Source: Archegozetes longisetosus (lineage: Eukaryota; Arthropoda; Arachnida; Sarcoptiformes; Trhypochthoniidae). From it: a stretch of 64,000 nt of DNA. Below the pieces are notes generated by a model. It was not told the origin of the DNA, searched no databases, and worked only from the letters and a program-made list of their open reading frames with translations. The DNA is taken from contig JAEMBT020000004.1 in the NCBI GenBank assembly GCA_018873245.2, forward strand, positions 5,628,573-5,692,572, in the 5' to 3' direction. Made by a program: the position numbers and the translations under genes. Positions 33,958 to 48,700 of the stretch are shown one piece after another (position 1 is the stretch's first letter; the number at the start of each line of letters is the position of its first letter).

Positions 33958-34910
33958 GCACAAATACTTTTAGTTAATCAAAGAGTGATTTCGAAACCTG
34001 ATACCTTTAGATTAAAATATAGTGCATTCTAATTTTCCACTTTATATAAAGAGTTGAAAATGTTGATTAAACCACAGTATTGTGTTTCACAAAAGCTTTG
34101 AAAGATCTGAAAAACAACAAATCCTAACAATTGGGTACCTTTAATTGTCGAACCACTGGTTATGTGATGCAGTACCTTCCAATTATTGTTGTGAATCTCG
34201 ATCACTAAAGTTGTTCTCTAATGAAAAATGAGGTTTTTATGTGAAAAATTTCATTTAATTGAGAAGTGGTCATATTTTAGGAGAATAGAGTCAGTAAACG
34301 GAGTAATAACGAATTACTAAACGAACTGTTAATTAAAGGGTTCATACTAAAAGTAGATAGTCTTGTCTCCAAAGACCACTCAACTGATGATAATTACATA
34401 ACTGTATTATTAAAGCTAAAAACTGGACTAAAGCGTAGTAGTTGTAAATGTAAACACGAAGTGAAATGTAAATTTTTGATTGTAATCATTTTTTATAGCA
34501 TGTTTAAAGCTTTTTATTGAACATATTTTACGCTGAAATAGATGTTGAATAAAACAGTCAATTTTTATGCATTATATAGAATTTAGAGAATTTATGTGAA
34601 ACACTCTATGAAATTATCTACATATAAAAAATTGATGCTTAAGTGTTATGTATGATTTTGGCGAGTGAAAAGCCAAACACTTCAAACTATATCTTATAGT
34701 ATAAACAAGTACTGTCTTACCGAAAATGCATCTGAAAATTCGATTTCAAGTCTTCATAAATAAGATAGCATTTTCTGATAAAATGCATTTCAAATTCATT
34801 GTAAAGAATTTCAAAACAGAGTTCAGTCTGTTTTGGCGTACATTACTGTAAATCACGCTAAACAATAATACTTTGTAAGTTTAGGTTAGGTTGTATAGTA
34901 AAGTGCAATT

Positions 34911-34988
34911 GAAGGTCCTCTGCAATAGAAAGGTATCTCATATATTATAGAGCCTAAGAGATATCTTTCTATTACAAAGTATCCTTCG
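34911..34988 (+). ncRNA. miRNA-precursor-like hairpin
   Basis: The 78-nt segment folds with GAAGG/CCTTC at its base and a long stem in which CAATAGAAAGGTATCTC faces GAGATATCTTTCTATTA (15 Watson-Crick pairs, one G-U, one mismatch). The loop is 18 nt, with an asymmetric internal loop below the stem. Length and shape suit an animal pre-miRNA. No seed match to a known miRNA is claimed. It could also be a short foldback repeat. Confidence 0.35.
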
Positions 34989-36080
34989 AGTGTAGTCAAA
35001 TAGAAAGTTGAGTGTGACTTTCAGCGTTGCTCGAAACCGAATAAAACCAAAATACTTAACGCTAGTTAATACTAAATTAAGTGATCATTAATTAAATATG
35101 AGAAATTCAGTTCAATCAGAACTAAGTTTCAAGAATACTAAGTTTAGGTTTGCATTAAGACTTATGTTAGAATATGTTGAGTGTGAGCCTCAAGAGTTGA
35201 ACCTTTCATTTCAACCAATTGATTTGTTTCTTCAAGCCTTTGACGTAAGCTCTCCAGCAGGTGATGATTACTAACTCGTGAGTAATAGATTTTGTGATAA
35301 GCTTAACAATGGTAAGTGTATTGGCCGTAATGAGAATCGAGTGACCCCTCAATGCGCGATTCCAGATTTAAGATCGTATCGTATTTGAGATAATTCGATA
35401 TCCGCTCTTCATATGTCTGTTTACTTCTCATTTTTCTCCCACATTTGTCATGTCTTGGACTTAATTTTCTTGTTGGAAACGTCCAAATATTGTCAGAAAT
35501 GTATCCTATTTTCAATTAGTTGATTCAATCAAATATAACATTTCAGTAGTTTTACTACAGAAGTCTAGTGTCTTAAGTCGTATTTACATTAGGCTTGACC
35601 ATAAATACTCATGTTGTCATGCGATTTATATTTCAAATTCAGCTTCAATACAGATGTGAACTGAATTCTAAGTCCAACACAAATTCTGTTCTTTTCGAAA
35701 AAATAATATTTTCAATAATCGTTCAATTCTATATAACTATTAAGTTTTGTAGGGAAAACTTGAACGGCGCCGTCAATTTGTTGACTTTTTAATAAAAACT
35801 TAAAACTTTAACTAAATTAATCTGCAAAATGAGTTTTTGTTCATTTGATGATATAAGAAAGGCATAAAGTAATTTGTAGAAGAGATCGATATTAATTATA
35901 GCTTTAAAATACTGAACCCAATTGAATTACACGTATTCAATCACTTATGTGATCATCAATCAAAATAATTGCTAAGCTGTGAACTGGCTGTTGAAGCTGT
36001 AAGTAATAAAAACAAGGATAAAAACAGTATCACACAATGCATTCCTACTGTTAAGCAAACTAGGGCTCTGTGTGAGCACT

Positions 36081-36084
<4 letters not shown>

Positions 36085-36118
<34 letters not shown>
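36085..36118. repeat. (TC)n microsatellite
   Basis: Uninterrupted CT/TC tract. Confidence 0.92.
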
Positions 36119-36120
<2 letters not shown>

Positions 36121-37023
36121 AAATCTTGATTTAATACTAAATAAACTTAGTATAAAAGAAATTGATTTTCATATTCGCTCAGTTTAATGGGCATTTTATG
36201 CTTGAATTTAGCGAATCCATAAACTAATTTTGAGACAATTAAATGATGAGATTTTTGTTGAGACTCTCTAAAATGATAATAGAATTAACAAAAGGGAAGC
36301 AAATTGATTGTTGCCATTAAATAAATTTGAATTAATATGTTCTGTTTTATATTACACGGGATGTGAACTCGATATATATGCTTATTACTGATGAAAAATG
36401 AGAAAAAAGAGAAAGAATTAAGTAAAAAGCTTTAATTTAATTATCAAGAGTACTGTTTGTTCTATTCTGCATTTCAATAACTTGGACTATATTCATCTGC
36501 CAACAACTAAAACATCTTCTAAAAGCTCAACACTTATATACAAAACTGATTGTTTTAACGTTTGCATAACACAAACAATGGATGCTTAGAAAAGAAAGTG
36601 TTTTTCAAAATAAGTTTTGGATTTATATGAATTAATGCGAAGTTTATTCTTTGAGTTGATAACTAATTTTTTCAACTTAATACTAGTGTATTATATCTAA
36701 GTTCACTCCAGGGATCAATTATACTAAAAGAACATAGAATTGAATACTAAAGTGGTTTCCATTTTTAATATATTCATACGATGTTTAGTGGGTTTTCCTG
36801 AAAAATCATCTAATTTATTCCTTTACCTAAATCATTCTAACTTTTTAATTAATCAAAACGATATTTCTGAGAATTACTCCTTTCTTTCTAGTAACAGCAA
36901 TGAGACAAATGGAAAATGAAGAAAAAAGTCAGTTATTACTGATATTGATTTTTCCGTTAAGCTTACAAATAGGAGACAATTGAGAGACAAGTATCAGATA
37001 CAATTAGAATAGGATTGCAATTA

Positions 37024-37025
<2 letters not shown>

Positions 37026-37069
<44 letters not shown>
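37026..37069. repeat. (GA)n microsatellite
   Basis: Uninterrupted AG tract of 22 units. Confidence 0.92.
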
Positions 37070-37072
<3 letters not shown>

Positions 37073-38513
37073 TAGTATAATTGATTGGTTTTCAGAGTCG
37101 TTTTCAAACATTGTGGTCATTGGCCGAAATATTTGATTAAAAATTTGATGCACTGTTTCGAAAAGTAGTAATTGAACTGATTTCTGTGGTATCTATTTAT
37201 AAGAGTCGATGCATAGTCACATTCAATAATGTTCAATAAAACATTTGAAGCGGCAATCGCTTTATATAAATGTCTAATCGTTAATGCATTACTAGGCGGG
37301 TCTGATTTGATTAATTGCTTAGAGTCAGGTCTATTGCATACATTTGCGATTCTCTATTGAAAGCGTCATTTATTCACGAGTCAAGTCATGCACTGCTTTC
37401 ACCTTTAGATCTTTTTATTTTAATTAAACCCAGAAAAATCAAAAGGTTGTCACAAAAAAGCAAAGCTTGCATCCAAGTACTAATATATGGAGTAAGTATT
37501 TCTACCAATTTGATTTCCGTTACGATCAGACTTCTTTAGACTCAACGCTCAGTTAAATGGTTTTCAAAAGCGAACAAAAGACAAGCTTTCATATCGTATG
37601 AATCTATCTAGTGTGTTTTTCTAAACTATTTAACTACATGTTCAAGTTGGACAGGTTTTACTGTAGTCAAAAGACCAATCTGATGAATAGTTTGTAGTGC
37701 GGGAAAGAGTCTTTTATGGGTGAAGATGAGCTAAGTCTTAGACCTAACACTTAAGTGTAATATTTCAATAGCTGTTGGAATCGATATTTACCCAAATCAA
37801 ACATTGCTCATTAAACAGCATAAACAGTTGGAACGAAAGAGGTGGAGATTATGGCATACAAAATATTAGATGAAAGTTCTTTTTGCCAGAAATATATTGC
37901 ATGAGTGAATCTATTTTCACATTTTCTATTTGTGTGACGCGCATGTCTTCCAAGTTGGATATGTTCGGATTGCAAACCAGCAAAAGTGAGTGAAGATATG
38001 TGTCTCTCTATGTGTGTTGTACTCAACTCTACTGTATTTGGAGTAACGTTATATTCCGTGCGATAGTATGAGATCTAGTAGTATAACATATATAGTGGAA
38101 CAATTGCAATACTGCTATTCGCAAAAAGCAATGCATTTGAGACCATTGCTCTCATGAGTTAGAGTTTGTGCATTTGATTAAGTTTCACAGGAAAAAGTTT
38201 TTTGAAGACATGATCCCATCATTTTGAATTGGTTTGTGTGCGTTTTGTTGTTTTTAGGCCAGTTGTGCACTAAAGTCACAGCCACAATGCATTCAATGCA
38301 TTGATTATTGTGCAAATGAACTTCCATTAGCATTATATTACATATACTGCGAAAATATATTAAGCTTATTATTACTGTCGATTAGATTAAATTACATCGA
38401 AATAGTTGTGGAACTACATTGAAAAAGTAAATGTCTCATAGTTCTACGGCCGAATAAGATTTGTAATCGGAATTGGCGCTCAAAACAGCGATACATAGGA
38501 GAAAAGTGGAAAA

Positions 38514-41500
38514 ATGCCCAAATTCTATTTGAATTTGCAAAAGACATCAGTGCTGGCCTTTATATTGATAATAATCACTGGTAAGAAAGTAGAACTTTTG
38601 CATTGGTCATGTTTTATTCATTCTTTATGACTTGCCAACACGTAGAACGACTTAGTAGGCAATAATAAAGTTGTAGTCCTTCTACCCCATAATACACTAC
38701 AAATCAACTAAATCACGTACACGTTTCTACACCAATACTTTCATTCCGATTTCCACTAAGTTCTCCAGTGCTCTCAATCGTATATCCCACACATTTTCCT
38801 AACTTATCTTAAAAATCAAATTCCTTGATCTTTTTGAAAACTTATAAGACTTATGCTTTGGATTTAGTTTGATAACTTCTCCTTTCAAAGATTTTGCCGT
38901 CAAATAAGGTCTAAACAAATTGTGAAAATTCAATAAACGTTATTTTTAATTAATATTAATTAATTTGATCAAATGTGATTAAGTTTGAATGCCTAAAAAT
39001 CGAATAAACAAGATATTTAAATAACATAAATTGGTATAAAAATCAAACTAAACATTAGAATTATAATTCCGAGATCATTAGTGATTCCAATGTTTTAGTA
39101 AAATTTCAAAAGTGACAGCGGAGTTAGATGATTGTTGAGTTGGTCTGAATGGCGATTTGTTGAAATGGTTTATATTTAGTTGACTTAGACGTAGAATCAC
39201 GAACAGAAGGATTCGAAGTGAAAGCTCAAAAAGAGAAATATGAGCGACAATTGTATTACTATTATGTCAGATAATACTGTGATCTTGAAGAAACAGCACA
39301 ACTCCTTTGACAATTTTCAAGAAGTTTATAAAAAATATTATATACTCTTTGAAAATTTACTCTTTTTATTGATTGAGTTTCCTATTGAAGTATTTCTGAT
39401 TCTTTACGTCGAAGTAAAAGTTATTGAATAAAAAACAAAATTACTCAATCAAATTCTATAAACGACCTGATCAATAAAGTCATGAAATAAAGATACTTTC
39501 TCAATCGTTTTCTGGACTTCATGCTTGATCGAAAAATAATAACATCGGAAAACTTTCAATTCAATATTTCCTAGAAAGATTGACAAATTAATTTTCTAAT
39601 TCTTAAAAATCACTATCAAAGGTATCTCTTACTTCAACCTTTAGATATCTGTCATGATTGATATGAATTTGTGAACATAATTCAAATTTGGAGCACTCAG
39701 ATCTTTTTTTGTAATATGGTGCTTATTTAAAAGTTGACAGCATTTAACTCCTTCCAAGGACACTTTCTTACATAGCATTCAAGTAATCAAAATTATATGC
39801 ATTTTTATATACCCTTTACTTCTGAATCATTTTGACATTTACTATTAGATAGGAAAAAGCAATTATTGCAAGTTTAGGTCAAATGATTCAGAAGTAAAGG
39901 ATTTGTTCGCAAAATGAATATAGTTTTGATTATTTGAATGCTATGTAAGAAAGTGTCTACTTCAGGAGTTAATTTCTATGAACGTTTTAAACGCACGCCA
40001 TATTACAATCAATTTATTGGATTTGTATTTTCAGTTTTATGTCTTTTATTATTTTATGTTTGACTGAATCAGTTGAAATGAACTTTATTAATTGTAACTT
40101 CTAGCTTTATTGATTTAAACAAAGTGAAATAGTTTTTCGAAATACGAAATGCAGATTTTATGCATAGCCATCATCATTAGAGATAACATTATAATAAACA
40201 AAATGTTTATTTTCAATGTCATCTAGAGTCTTGTTTTGTCTTGTTTTTCTCAAAATTTAAAGCAATCATATCTAACAATCACGAGCAATGGCTTAAGAAA
40301 TAATACCAATGCGAGTCAGAACTATATTATTGTATTTTAGTTCAATAGTGTTAAACATATTTTAAAAATCTTGTTAGTCGTAATGAATCGCTTAAACGTC
40401 TCATTATGACAACGATTATAGTCTAAGAAAAGTTTTTTGTGCACTTTATGGCATCAATAGAGAAAGAGAAAAAGAGTCACTTTAAAGACAAAGAAGTGTT
40501 TTTTTGTTGCCATTAAGTTTTATGTTGTTTTAGTTGCTTTGCTTCCAACTGACGAAATTTGAAGTCTTAAACTCCTCACTCTTAACGATATAGCGATACA
40601 ATTTATTCATTTATATCGGTATAAATACTGTAATATATATTTATACAAGTCTTTAACATTTGGCGCTAAAGTAAAAGTTATGCTTTTCTCGTTTGATTGA
40701 AGTTATGCATTAAAAGCTGTTTTTGGCACTAATTATATAAAGTAGTGATGGTTTGAATACCAAAGCAAGCAGTGCAGTAATGGTCATTAGCTGTGAGATT
40801 ATTGCAATTGCACTGCGCCTTAACGTCTAAATACCAGTATAACTTATATGGGATGCCACTTCCCCATCATGTTTTTATGTCAATACCTTCATATATCGTT
40901 ATTTAGACCATACTTTCTCTGACATTGCCAACAATTTGCACAATTCAGAGCTATCTTTTTATTTAACAGAAGTACAAATATTTTATTGAGTTGTTTAGAG
41001 AATTGAGCGCTATAGTGAAGCTAACGGCTTTTTAGTTCGTTTTTATATAATTGATTGCTAGCATCAAAGTTAGTTTGACTTAGAAATTCACATAGTGCCG
41101 CAGTATCTGTATGGAATCATAATCGTTATGTCTGAACTGTAACAAAAATAGAAATTCGTAAGAACTACAATTGTCTATTACACAAATTGTCTATAAAATT
41201 GATTAACTCCAAATAGACAGACCGGACAAAAAGATAGTCATGATGTCAAACACATAAATAGATTTTCTCTCTGACTCAAGCTTATAATTGTCTGTTTGAG
41301 TAACATATTATAATTTTGATATAGATCTACAGTAAGATAAAGAAAATGAAACGTTTTTTATTATGTTGTCCTAAATGGAAAACAAAAGTCTTAATCAAGA
41401 CTGGTTAGTTTGAAAATGAGAGTTACTAACAGTAAAAGATTAATACTCAATTAACTGAGTTTATTGGTTGACTTAGAAAATTGAACATTACCAATATGTT

Positions 41501-44500
41501 GAGATTTAAAAATTGACGTTATAATAAATCTTTCTATAATTAAGTTCACCCTAATTCAAGTTTAATCTTTACTACTACGGAAGCGCTCTACTTTATGGGT
41601 CAGTGTTTGCATCAATTTTTCTTCCATTAGAGCTAATTCTTGTTTGAATAAAGTTAGAAACTAATGAAAATTTTGTAAATTCTTCGCTCAAAGTTAAAAA
41701 ATTGATTTCAGGCAAAAAAAAGTTTAGAACAATTAAATAGAGGATAAAAGAGTAGTGAGGAAAGAATTAGATAATTTTTTTTCTTGATTAATCTCGGAAT
41801 AAAGGGTAGAATAGGATTCATAATTATAGTGTTTTATCTTATGAAAAAAGAGAAGTCAATTATTCATGAAAAACTTAGTTTAGCTCAACGTAACAGCATA
41901 TTAACTAAACAGCAAAAAAACTCTTATCAGCTATACTTAATTTTCTCAGCTTCCAGAAGACAATCAATTATTTAAGTTTCATTGTTTGATCAGATCATCT
42001 AATCTTCAATTCGGTTGCCTTTTGTTGACTAGACTAACTTCTTGTTGACTCTCAGAAATTGTTGCCACGAGTCAGTAATCATTTGATCACTTGTTGGAAC
42101 TAAATTCAGTTATCTCGATAATTCAGATCTGAATGTTGAGATTTTGTGCAAATAAAGATGAATACAATATTCTGTTATGAAAATTTTTATTGATCTGATT
42201 CTGAAAGTTGTTTAAAACAAAGTAAATTAAATATTGTCTCAAAAGAAGTAATAGAGCTGAAAATAAACTGATTGTATAAAAGATTGAATTAACATAACTT
42301 ATGGTGAATAGTATTTAGTATTAAGAAATTCAAATTGGGGTCATTTTTATATTACACTAAAAGAGTGAATGATTTAATCTACTTTTACTTGTGATCTATT
42401 GGAACAAACGAGCCTAAGGACATAAGAAAATATTTTAGCGGCAGTCTCTGTAGTAAACAATTAAGTATTAGCCCTGAGGTCTATCACGATTCAGTCGTTC
42501 GAGTAATACAATTCTTTTTAGAAATCAACTTTTCATAATATCTGTTTAATATTGAATTTAGGAAATTTTGCTTCTCATCTCTTTCGTGTCTTTATTGAAA
42601 GTTAGCTAAAAATATAATTTTCTTACTATTCCATTGAATACCATTGAATAGAGATGAAACTACGAGCAATTCGATCGACTTACGTAACATATATTACTAA
42701 CATAACTAACATAACAATAGCGAACAAATATTACACAAACTCATAAGATTTAAAGCTGACACGAGTTTTAAGCTTTATTTGATCATTAAATAACTATTAA
42801 GCGTGGCAAACGTTTTTAATTATTTGTATGTCAAAAGCATAGTAAATGACTGATTTATTGAACAAAGTTTAGTAAGTATTCAAATGAATTGATAGAATAT
42901 GAAAAGAGTATCTAAAAGTATTCATAATTTACATCTGTTAGTGCGAAAAATAAACGTATTACTAGACATGCAGGAAGAACTACCATCATGCATAACATGT
43001 TACATACTTCAATGGCATTTAATTGTAATAATTTATTACTTTGTTTATAGTGTCCTAATTAGAAATTTGATGCCATTGGATTTAATATTACCATCTACAA
43101 CATAATTATCATCACAAACTTAAAAGTTAATCAACCTAAACAAATATTGATCTTACTTCTAGTTGACCGAGAACTAAACATTCGAAAAATACATCGACTT
43201 AACTAAATCAGCCAAACCTGACCAAAAAACATGCGTCAAATTATGTTTACTAAGTGTTCAACAGATAAATAGTCAAATGAATAAAAATTCATTCTTCGCT
43301 TAAGACACCGATCAATTTAGCACAGATCCACTTCACATCTGTCTAACATTTGATACCTTTGACAAGAAATATACCGACTTCTGCTTAGTTATCAATTTGT
43401 TAGGCAGACCTCACCAGACCTCAAATAGTTTTTAACTCAATTGAGTTAGTGCTGAAAATGTCTATTTAGTATTGCTTTTAGTATTAGATCATAAGTTAAT
43501 TTTATTTATAGATAACTTTTACGATCAGTCTAAGTGCAATTCCATTTAAACAGTTTTCATCATACAAATCAAACGCATTGATTCATGCGAATCAATAATA
43601 TTGCTTTCAATCATAATATCCCGATTCATAAGAATTTATGAAAGTCTTGCAAATTGACTAAAGCACTAGATGCGTACTGAAAGCCTTAGCTGTTACTGTT
43701 GAGTAGGACTGCTCGCAAAGTAGAGAAGCAGTATATTAATGTGCGCGTATGTGTGTCGAAATTTTTATACTTTAACGAGAAGGGGTGGAAATAGTATAAC
43801 ATTGACAACTTTCTTTTTTCAGTTACTTCATTATTTGCAAATTACAATTTCATTAAACTAAGACAACAACATACGAAACTCTATAGCTTGCAAACTAAAA
43901 CCAATATAAGGTTAAATTATAGTAGTTTTTGTCTACATGCATACAAACAGACAATAATCAGGATATGAAGGAAAGAATCGATTTTGTTTGCCTTATTAAG
44001 ACATGATGAATCGTATGAAACATTTGGTATAGAATTGAACGTACGTCGCACCGATCCATTTATAGATGGATTCTTTCTGTGAACATGTAAAAAGTTTTAA
44101 AACATAGCATTGAGGGGATTGACTCATTATTTACAAGAATATTATAAATGTATGGAAATAGAGTATAATATAATATATATAGATATGAGACATTAATATA
44201 TTTAAGGCACGCCAAAGTAGCGTTAGATATTTGTCAACGGTATATATGGCATATCCATTTAGAGAGACATACCGATCAGACAGAACTAACTTATTTGCCA
44301 TGTTACTCATTCTGCTTTTACCATCTCTTCTTTCCTTCATTTCTGATTCACACCACTAACAGAACACCAACCGCAAAGTGCATATAAATCTTCTCCAAAT
44401 AGAGCTCATTTTGTCTAAGCAGAACTTGGCTCTAATATTCCTTTTTCTCCTCTTCTTTACAAATTGTTTTGTGAAACAATCTCAATCAAACATCAGTTCA

Positions 44501-45681
44501 AATGGAGGACATATTGTTTAGATTTTAGAATTGATCAGAAATAGTTTTTATTAATTGGTTCAGCAAGATAAGGTTGGCTGAGTTGGGAACAAATTAGATC
44601 AAATAAAAGAGAGTAAGTGTACGAGTAAACCACAATAATTAACTATAATAGCAGCTGAACTACATTTACTAAATAACTCAGTCAATATAAGTGTAGAACA
44701 TCAATGTTTGTATGCCACCAATGAGTCACTTTTGAATAAGAAAACCCATAATCACTTCTACTTTGTTATGCCAAACTTTTACTTTTAATCGAATATCTAA
44801 TAGTTTGTGTAATTCTTATCATCAATTATTAATCATAAATAATGAGATATTGTTATAATTTGTTTTTTAAGGAGAGTCAAGTCGAGAGAGAGAGAGAGAA
44901 GTAAAAAATGATAAATGAACTGTTAAAGTGATATACAAAAGAGTTTAACGGTTAGTTCATAGTAATTATGGCTTTGATGAGCTAATAGGGCATTAAGAGG
45001 CCATAAGTGGTTGGATTGTATAGCATTTTGGGAAACACAAAAGAGTTGTAGATTATTATATGAATTGCATTTATGTGCATCTAATAGTTGATAGATTGCA
45101 TTTTGCTAACCCATTCAGGACAACCACAACTCCTGTAACTGCAACTATCAAAAAACAAATCATCAAAATGAATGCCAATCGAATCTAATAGAGACGAATT
45201 GATGTATAAAAACGTGCGGCTCTACTCCTAAATCGTCATTGAGCAAGTCTACAATGAAACATAACGAATAAATTGACTCGTCCAAAGTTGAAAAGGTTGT
45301 GCTATTACGACGATTGACGAGTTATTCTCACATTTTGCAGAAAATGCATTCCTTATTTATTAGATCACATAACTATATATACCGAATATGTGCTCAATAT
45401 ATGCCGAATATATATCGAATATATGCCGAATATATACCGAATATATGCTTTATATGTCTCATACATGTCTCATATCTCACTCACTAGTGATTCTCTTTTT
45501 AAAAATTCCAGTTTTGAATATAATATCGATTGGATTGATGTGAAATCTCTTAAAGCAGTCAAAGTGAGCGTAAGTACTTAAACTATGATGGATGAATAAG
45601 TTAAGATAGATTCTTTCATTAGCAAGTCAGCCATAACCAGCTCACTTTGACTCTTAGATTGCGAAGAGTAGGAGTAAGACC

Positions 45682-45741
<60 letters not shown>

Positions 45742-48700
45742 GTTGTGCAGTCACCACACAATACTTTTATGCTGACATTTGCATAATGCAAAAAGAAGGC
45801 TCAGTTTTGGCACCTCTGAACAAGCGACAGCTTGGTTCCAAGCAGAACACAAATTGCTCAAAAATGTTTACAACTAAATTACATTTGACTTAAGCCAAAA
45901 CTAACCAGAAAAATATGTAGCCAAATATGTTGTATGAGTGGAGGCATGACTACTACCATAATACTTATTATTAAGTTAATAAGAATATTGATTTGATCAA
46001 GATTTGTATGTTGCATAAAAATTTGAAAACTTTGTCATCAAATTGTTCAGATCTATTGTATGAATCTCTGGAGGATATTTTCAAAAAGCTCTTTGTTCTT
46101 CGGTGCATCCAAGCTTATATTTGACTTATAAGGATCTTAAAAACTACTTTGATAATATCGAAAAAATTATTAACTTCAAATAACTCTTAAGCTTCAGCTC
46201 TTAAGATCTTGATTTTTATTGCTCAGCATAAAACCACGCCAAACGAATGTCTTCTAACTACAGCAATACTGAAAGAAAATATTATTATTAATTTTACTCA
46301 TATTTTCAGATATGTCAGAATAAGAGACGAAAAGAATTTGTTCAACAATTTATTTGATAACTTAACAGTTTAAACAAGTTTAACTTGACTAGTATTAGAA
46401 AAGATGTATTTATTTTCAAAACCTATTGTCCTCAACTTGATTTTGCATAAATTTCTTTACATTGAAACATATCTGCAACTTATTGAATATTCTTTCAAAC
46501 ATATCTATAACTTATTGAATATTTTTCTTTATACTAACTTAACTGGATTGCATTTCGCTTTTATTTATTTATCGAGTTACCATTCAATTGAAACGCATCC
46601 AATTGTTCTCTCCATTCATCTTTACATTTTTTTCATCAAATTCAATTCAGATGGAACGGCACGATAAAAAAACATAATTTTATTACAACCTATACTGACG
46701 AAAGCCAAAACTCAGCCGTCTCTTCACTGCTTACATATTTGGCTGGGGAGTAATCAAAAGATTCAGCCATAAGCTCAGGCTTTTCATCATTTCTGTTTGT
46801 TAGTAAAGATACAAGTTTACAATTTGCAATTACTCTCACCGTTACTCCCCGCACAAGCCTAGTTTAGAACTACAGTTTTGCGATGAATACAAAGTTGCAG
46901 CTAAGTGAAAAAGATGCCAAGCATTAAAACTTGAATAAGATGTTGAATCGCGTGTTTAGCGGCGGTAGGGTTCTAGACAAAACATCTAAAGCGCTTCTAT
47001 TGCTAACAGTAGTGAAGCAATGCATAATACCAATAGAATTGTTGGCTTCAATTTCCTTGGAAACATTGAGTCACAGGATTAGACTAATTATATGGCCAAT
47101 TCGAGGACCAAGCCAATTCCAGTAGAGTAAACTAAATATATTGTCCATGTGCTCGATTGAGTCTGACCTTATTCAAAATATTTTTCTACACGTCTATTAG
47201 ACTCTTGTAATCCATATTGAATGTTGTTTTAGTCAAATTAGGTATAAATGCCTAAAGCATTGTACGCCAACCGCAACTATTGATTTTGATCAGTTAAGAT
47301 GAGATCAAAATTCATATCATGAATACATTTCTCCATTAAATGTAATATTTGTGTGAATACAGTCTAGGATATGACAGTTGAATGTTTTCATTTATTAGTA
47401 TTTTGAAAGGGAATGGGATGCGCTGTTGGTATGAAACAATATTGAAAGTGCTAAGATCAGCAAAAACTCATACAATCCTATTCATATTATTACTGCCTTA
47501 TGGCTTGCAACCACAAAACTGCCAAAATTAAACTTAAATTTATATTCAAACTCAGGATCAATTTGATTTCTCATATTTTAATATCCTTTTTGGTGAAAAG
47601 ATTATCTTAGATAATATAAAGAAATATTTTAATCTCTAGTGGTAATCAAAGTTAAAGTGAAATAGATTCCAGGCACACTTTGATTCGCTACAACAGTTTT
47701 TTAGTATTCAGTAGCGGTGCACAAAGTTTTTCAAGCATTATTCGCTCGTGCAATCATCTGATGGCAAATGAAAGCCATCTTTATTTCATTTCCTGCAATC
47801 GAAAGGTTAGTAGAAGAGAGAAAGAGTTTCCTCATAAAAGGTTAGGAGCTTTGAATGAAACCCTTAGTTGGGCAAATAGTGTGGCAGTCCTTTTTAGCTA
47901 TTTTCAACTCAATTTCCTAAAGCCTCAGTTTTGAGAAGCCTGATTGCCAAGCACAACAGTTACAATGTCTATCCAACCAACCATTCTTATAACTCTTTAA
48001 TGAACTTTTCCTCTTCCACATAAAACAACATTCACTAGCTTTAAATGATTTATTTATGATACCGGATATTAAATAATATTCTTTGTTTTATATACAAGCT
48101 TCTTTTAACCTAACGATCTGCATGAGGCAGACAAACATTTCCCGTCATTTTCTACTGATGAAAAGATATGCTCATCAAAAGAATCGCCAAAAACAATACT
48201 TCAATAAAAGGTCAAAACAAAGTTGCCAGTCAGCTTCTTATTTATATGTTTTTCATATCGTTTTTAAATAATCATCAATGTTTGCCATAAGTATCGGACT
48301 TAAATATTGCTTTGGTCGACAGTTTGTGTTCTGTCAGATGTAACGATATAAATACAAAGTTTACTATCATTTTTCTCTTCTTACTTTATCTGGTGCTTAG
48401 TGTTTGCAATAAAGCCCAAAATGTGCTTGATATTGTGAGATATCGGTAATGCAGAGATGACTTCTGGTTTGCTTAGAAATCACTTTAGTAAAGATATGAA
48501 TGATGCAGTAAAAGTTAGTTAGAATAGGAAACGGAGAACAGTTTTTCACTTTTTTACTCAAATGACAGTCTTTCATACGACTAACACGCCTGATGTTTCC
48601 CAACCTGTCTTCAATCGTGAAGAGTATCCCTATAGACAGCGGATTTCATAATATATGCGGTATATGTGTAGGTAAGCAACAAACATAACTGTAATAACAA

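Larger units (their letters stand above)
34989..38513. other. Gene-poor region upstream of the Ig receptor
   Basis: No gene is supportable. It contains (TC)n at 36085-36118 and (GA)n at 37026-37069. A promoter or 5' UTR for the Ig receptor is expected near its right end; none could be defined. Confidence 0.35.
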
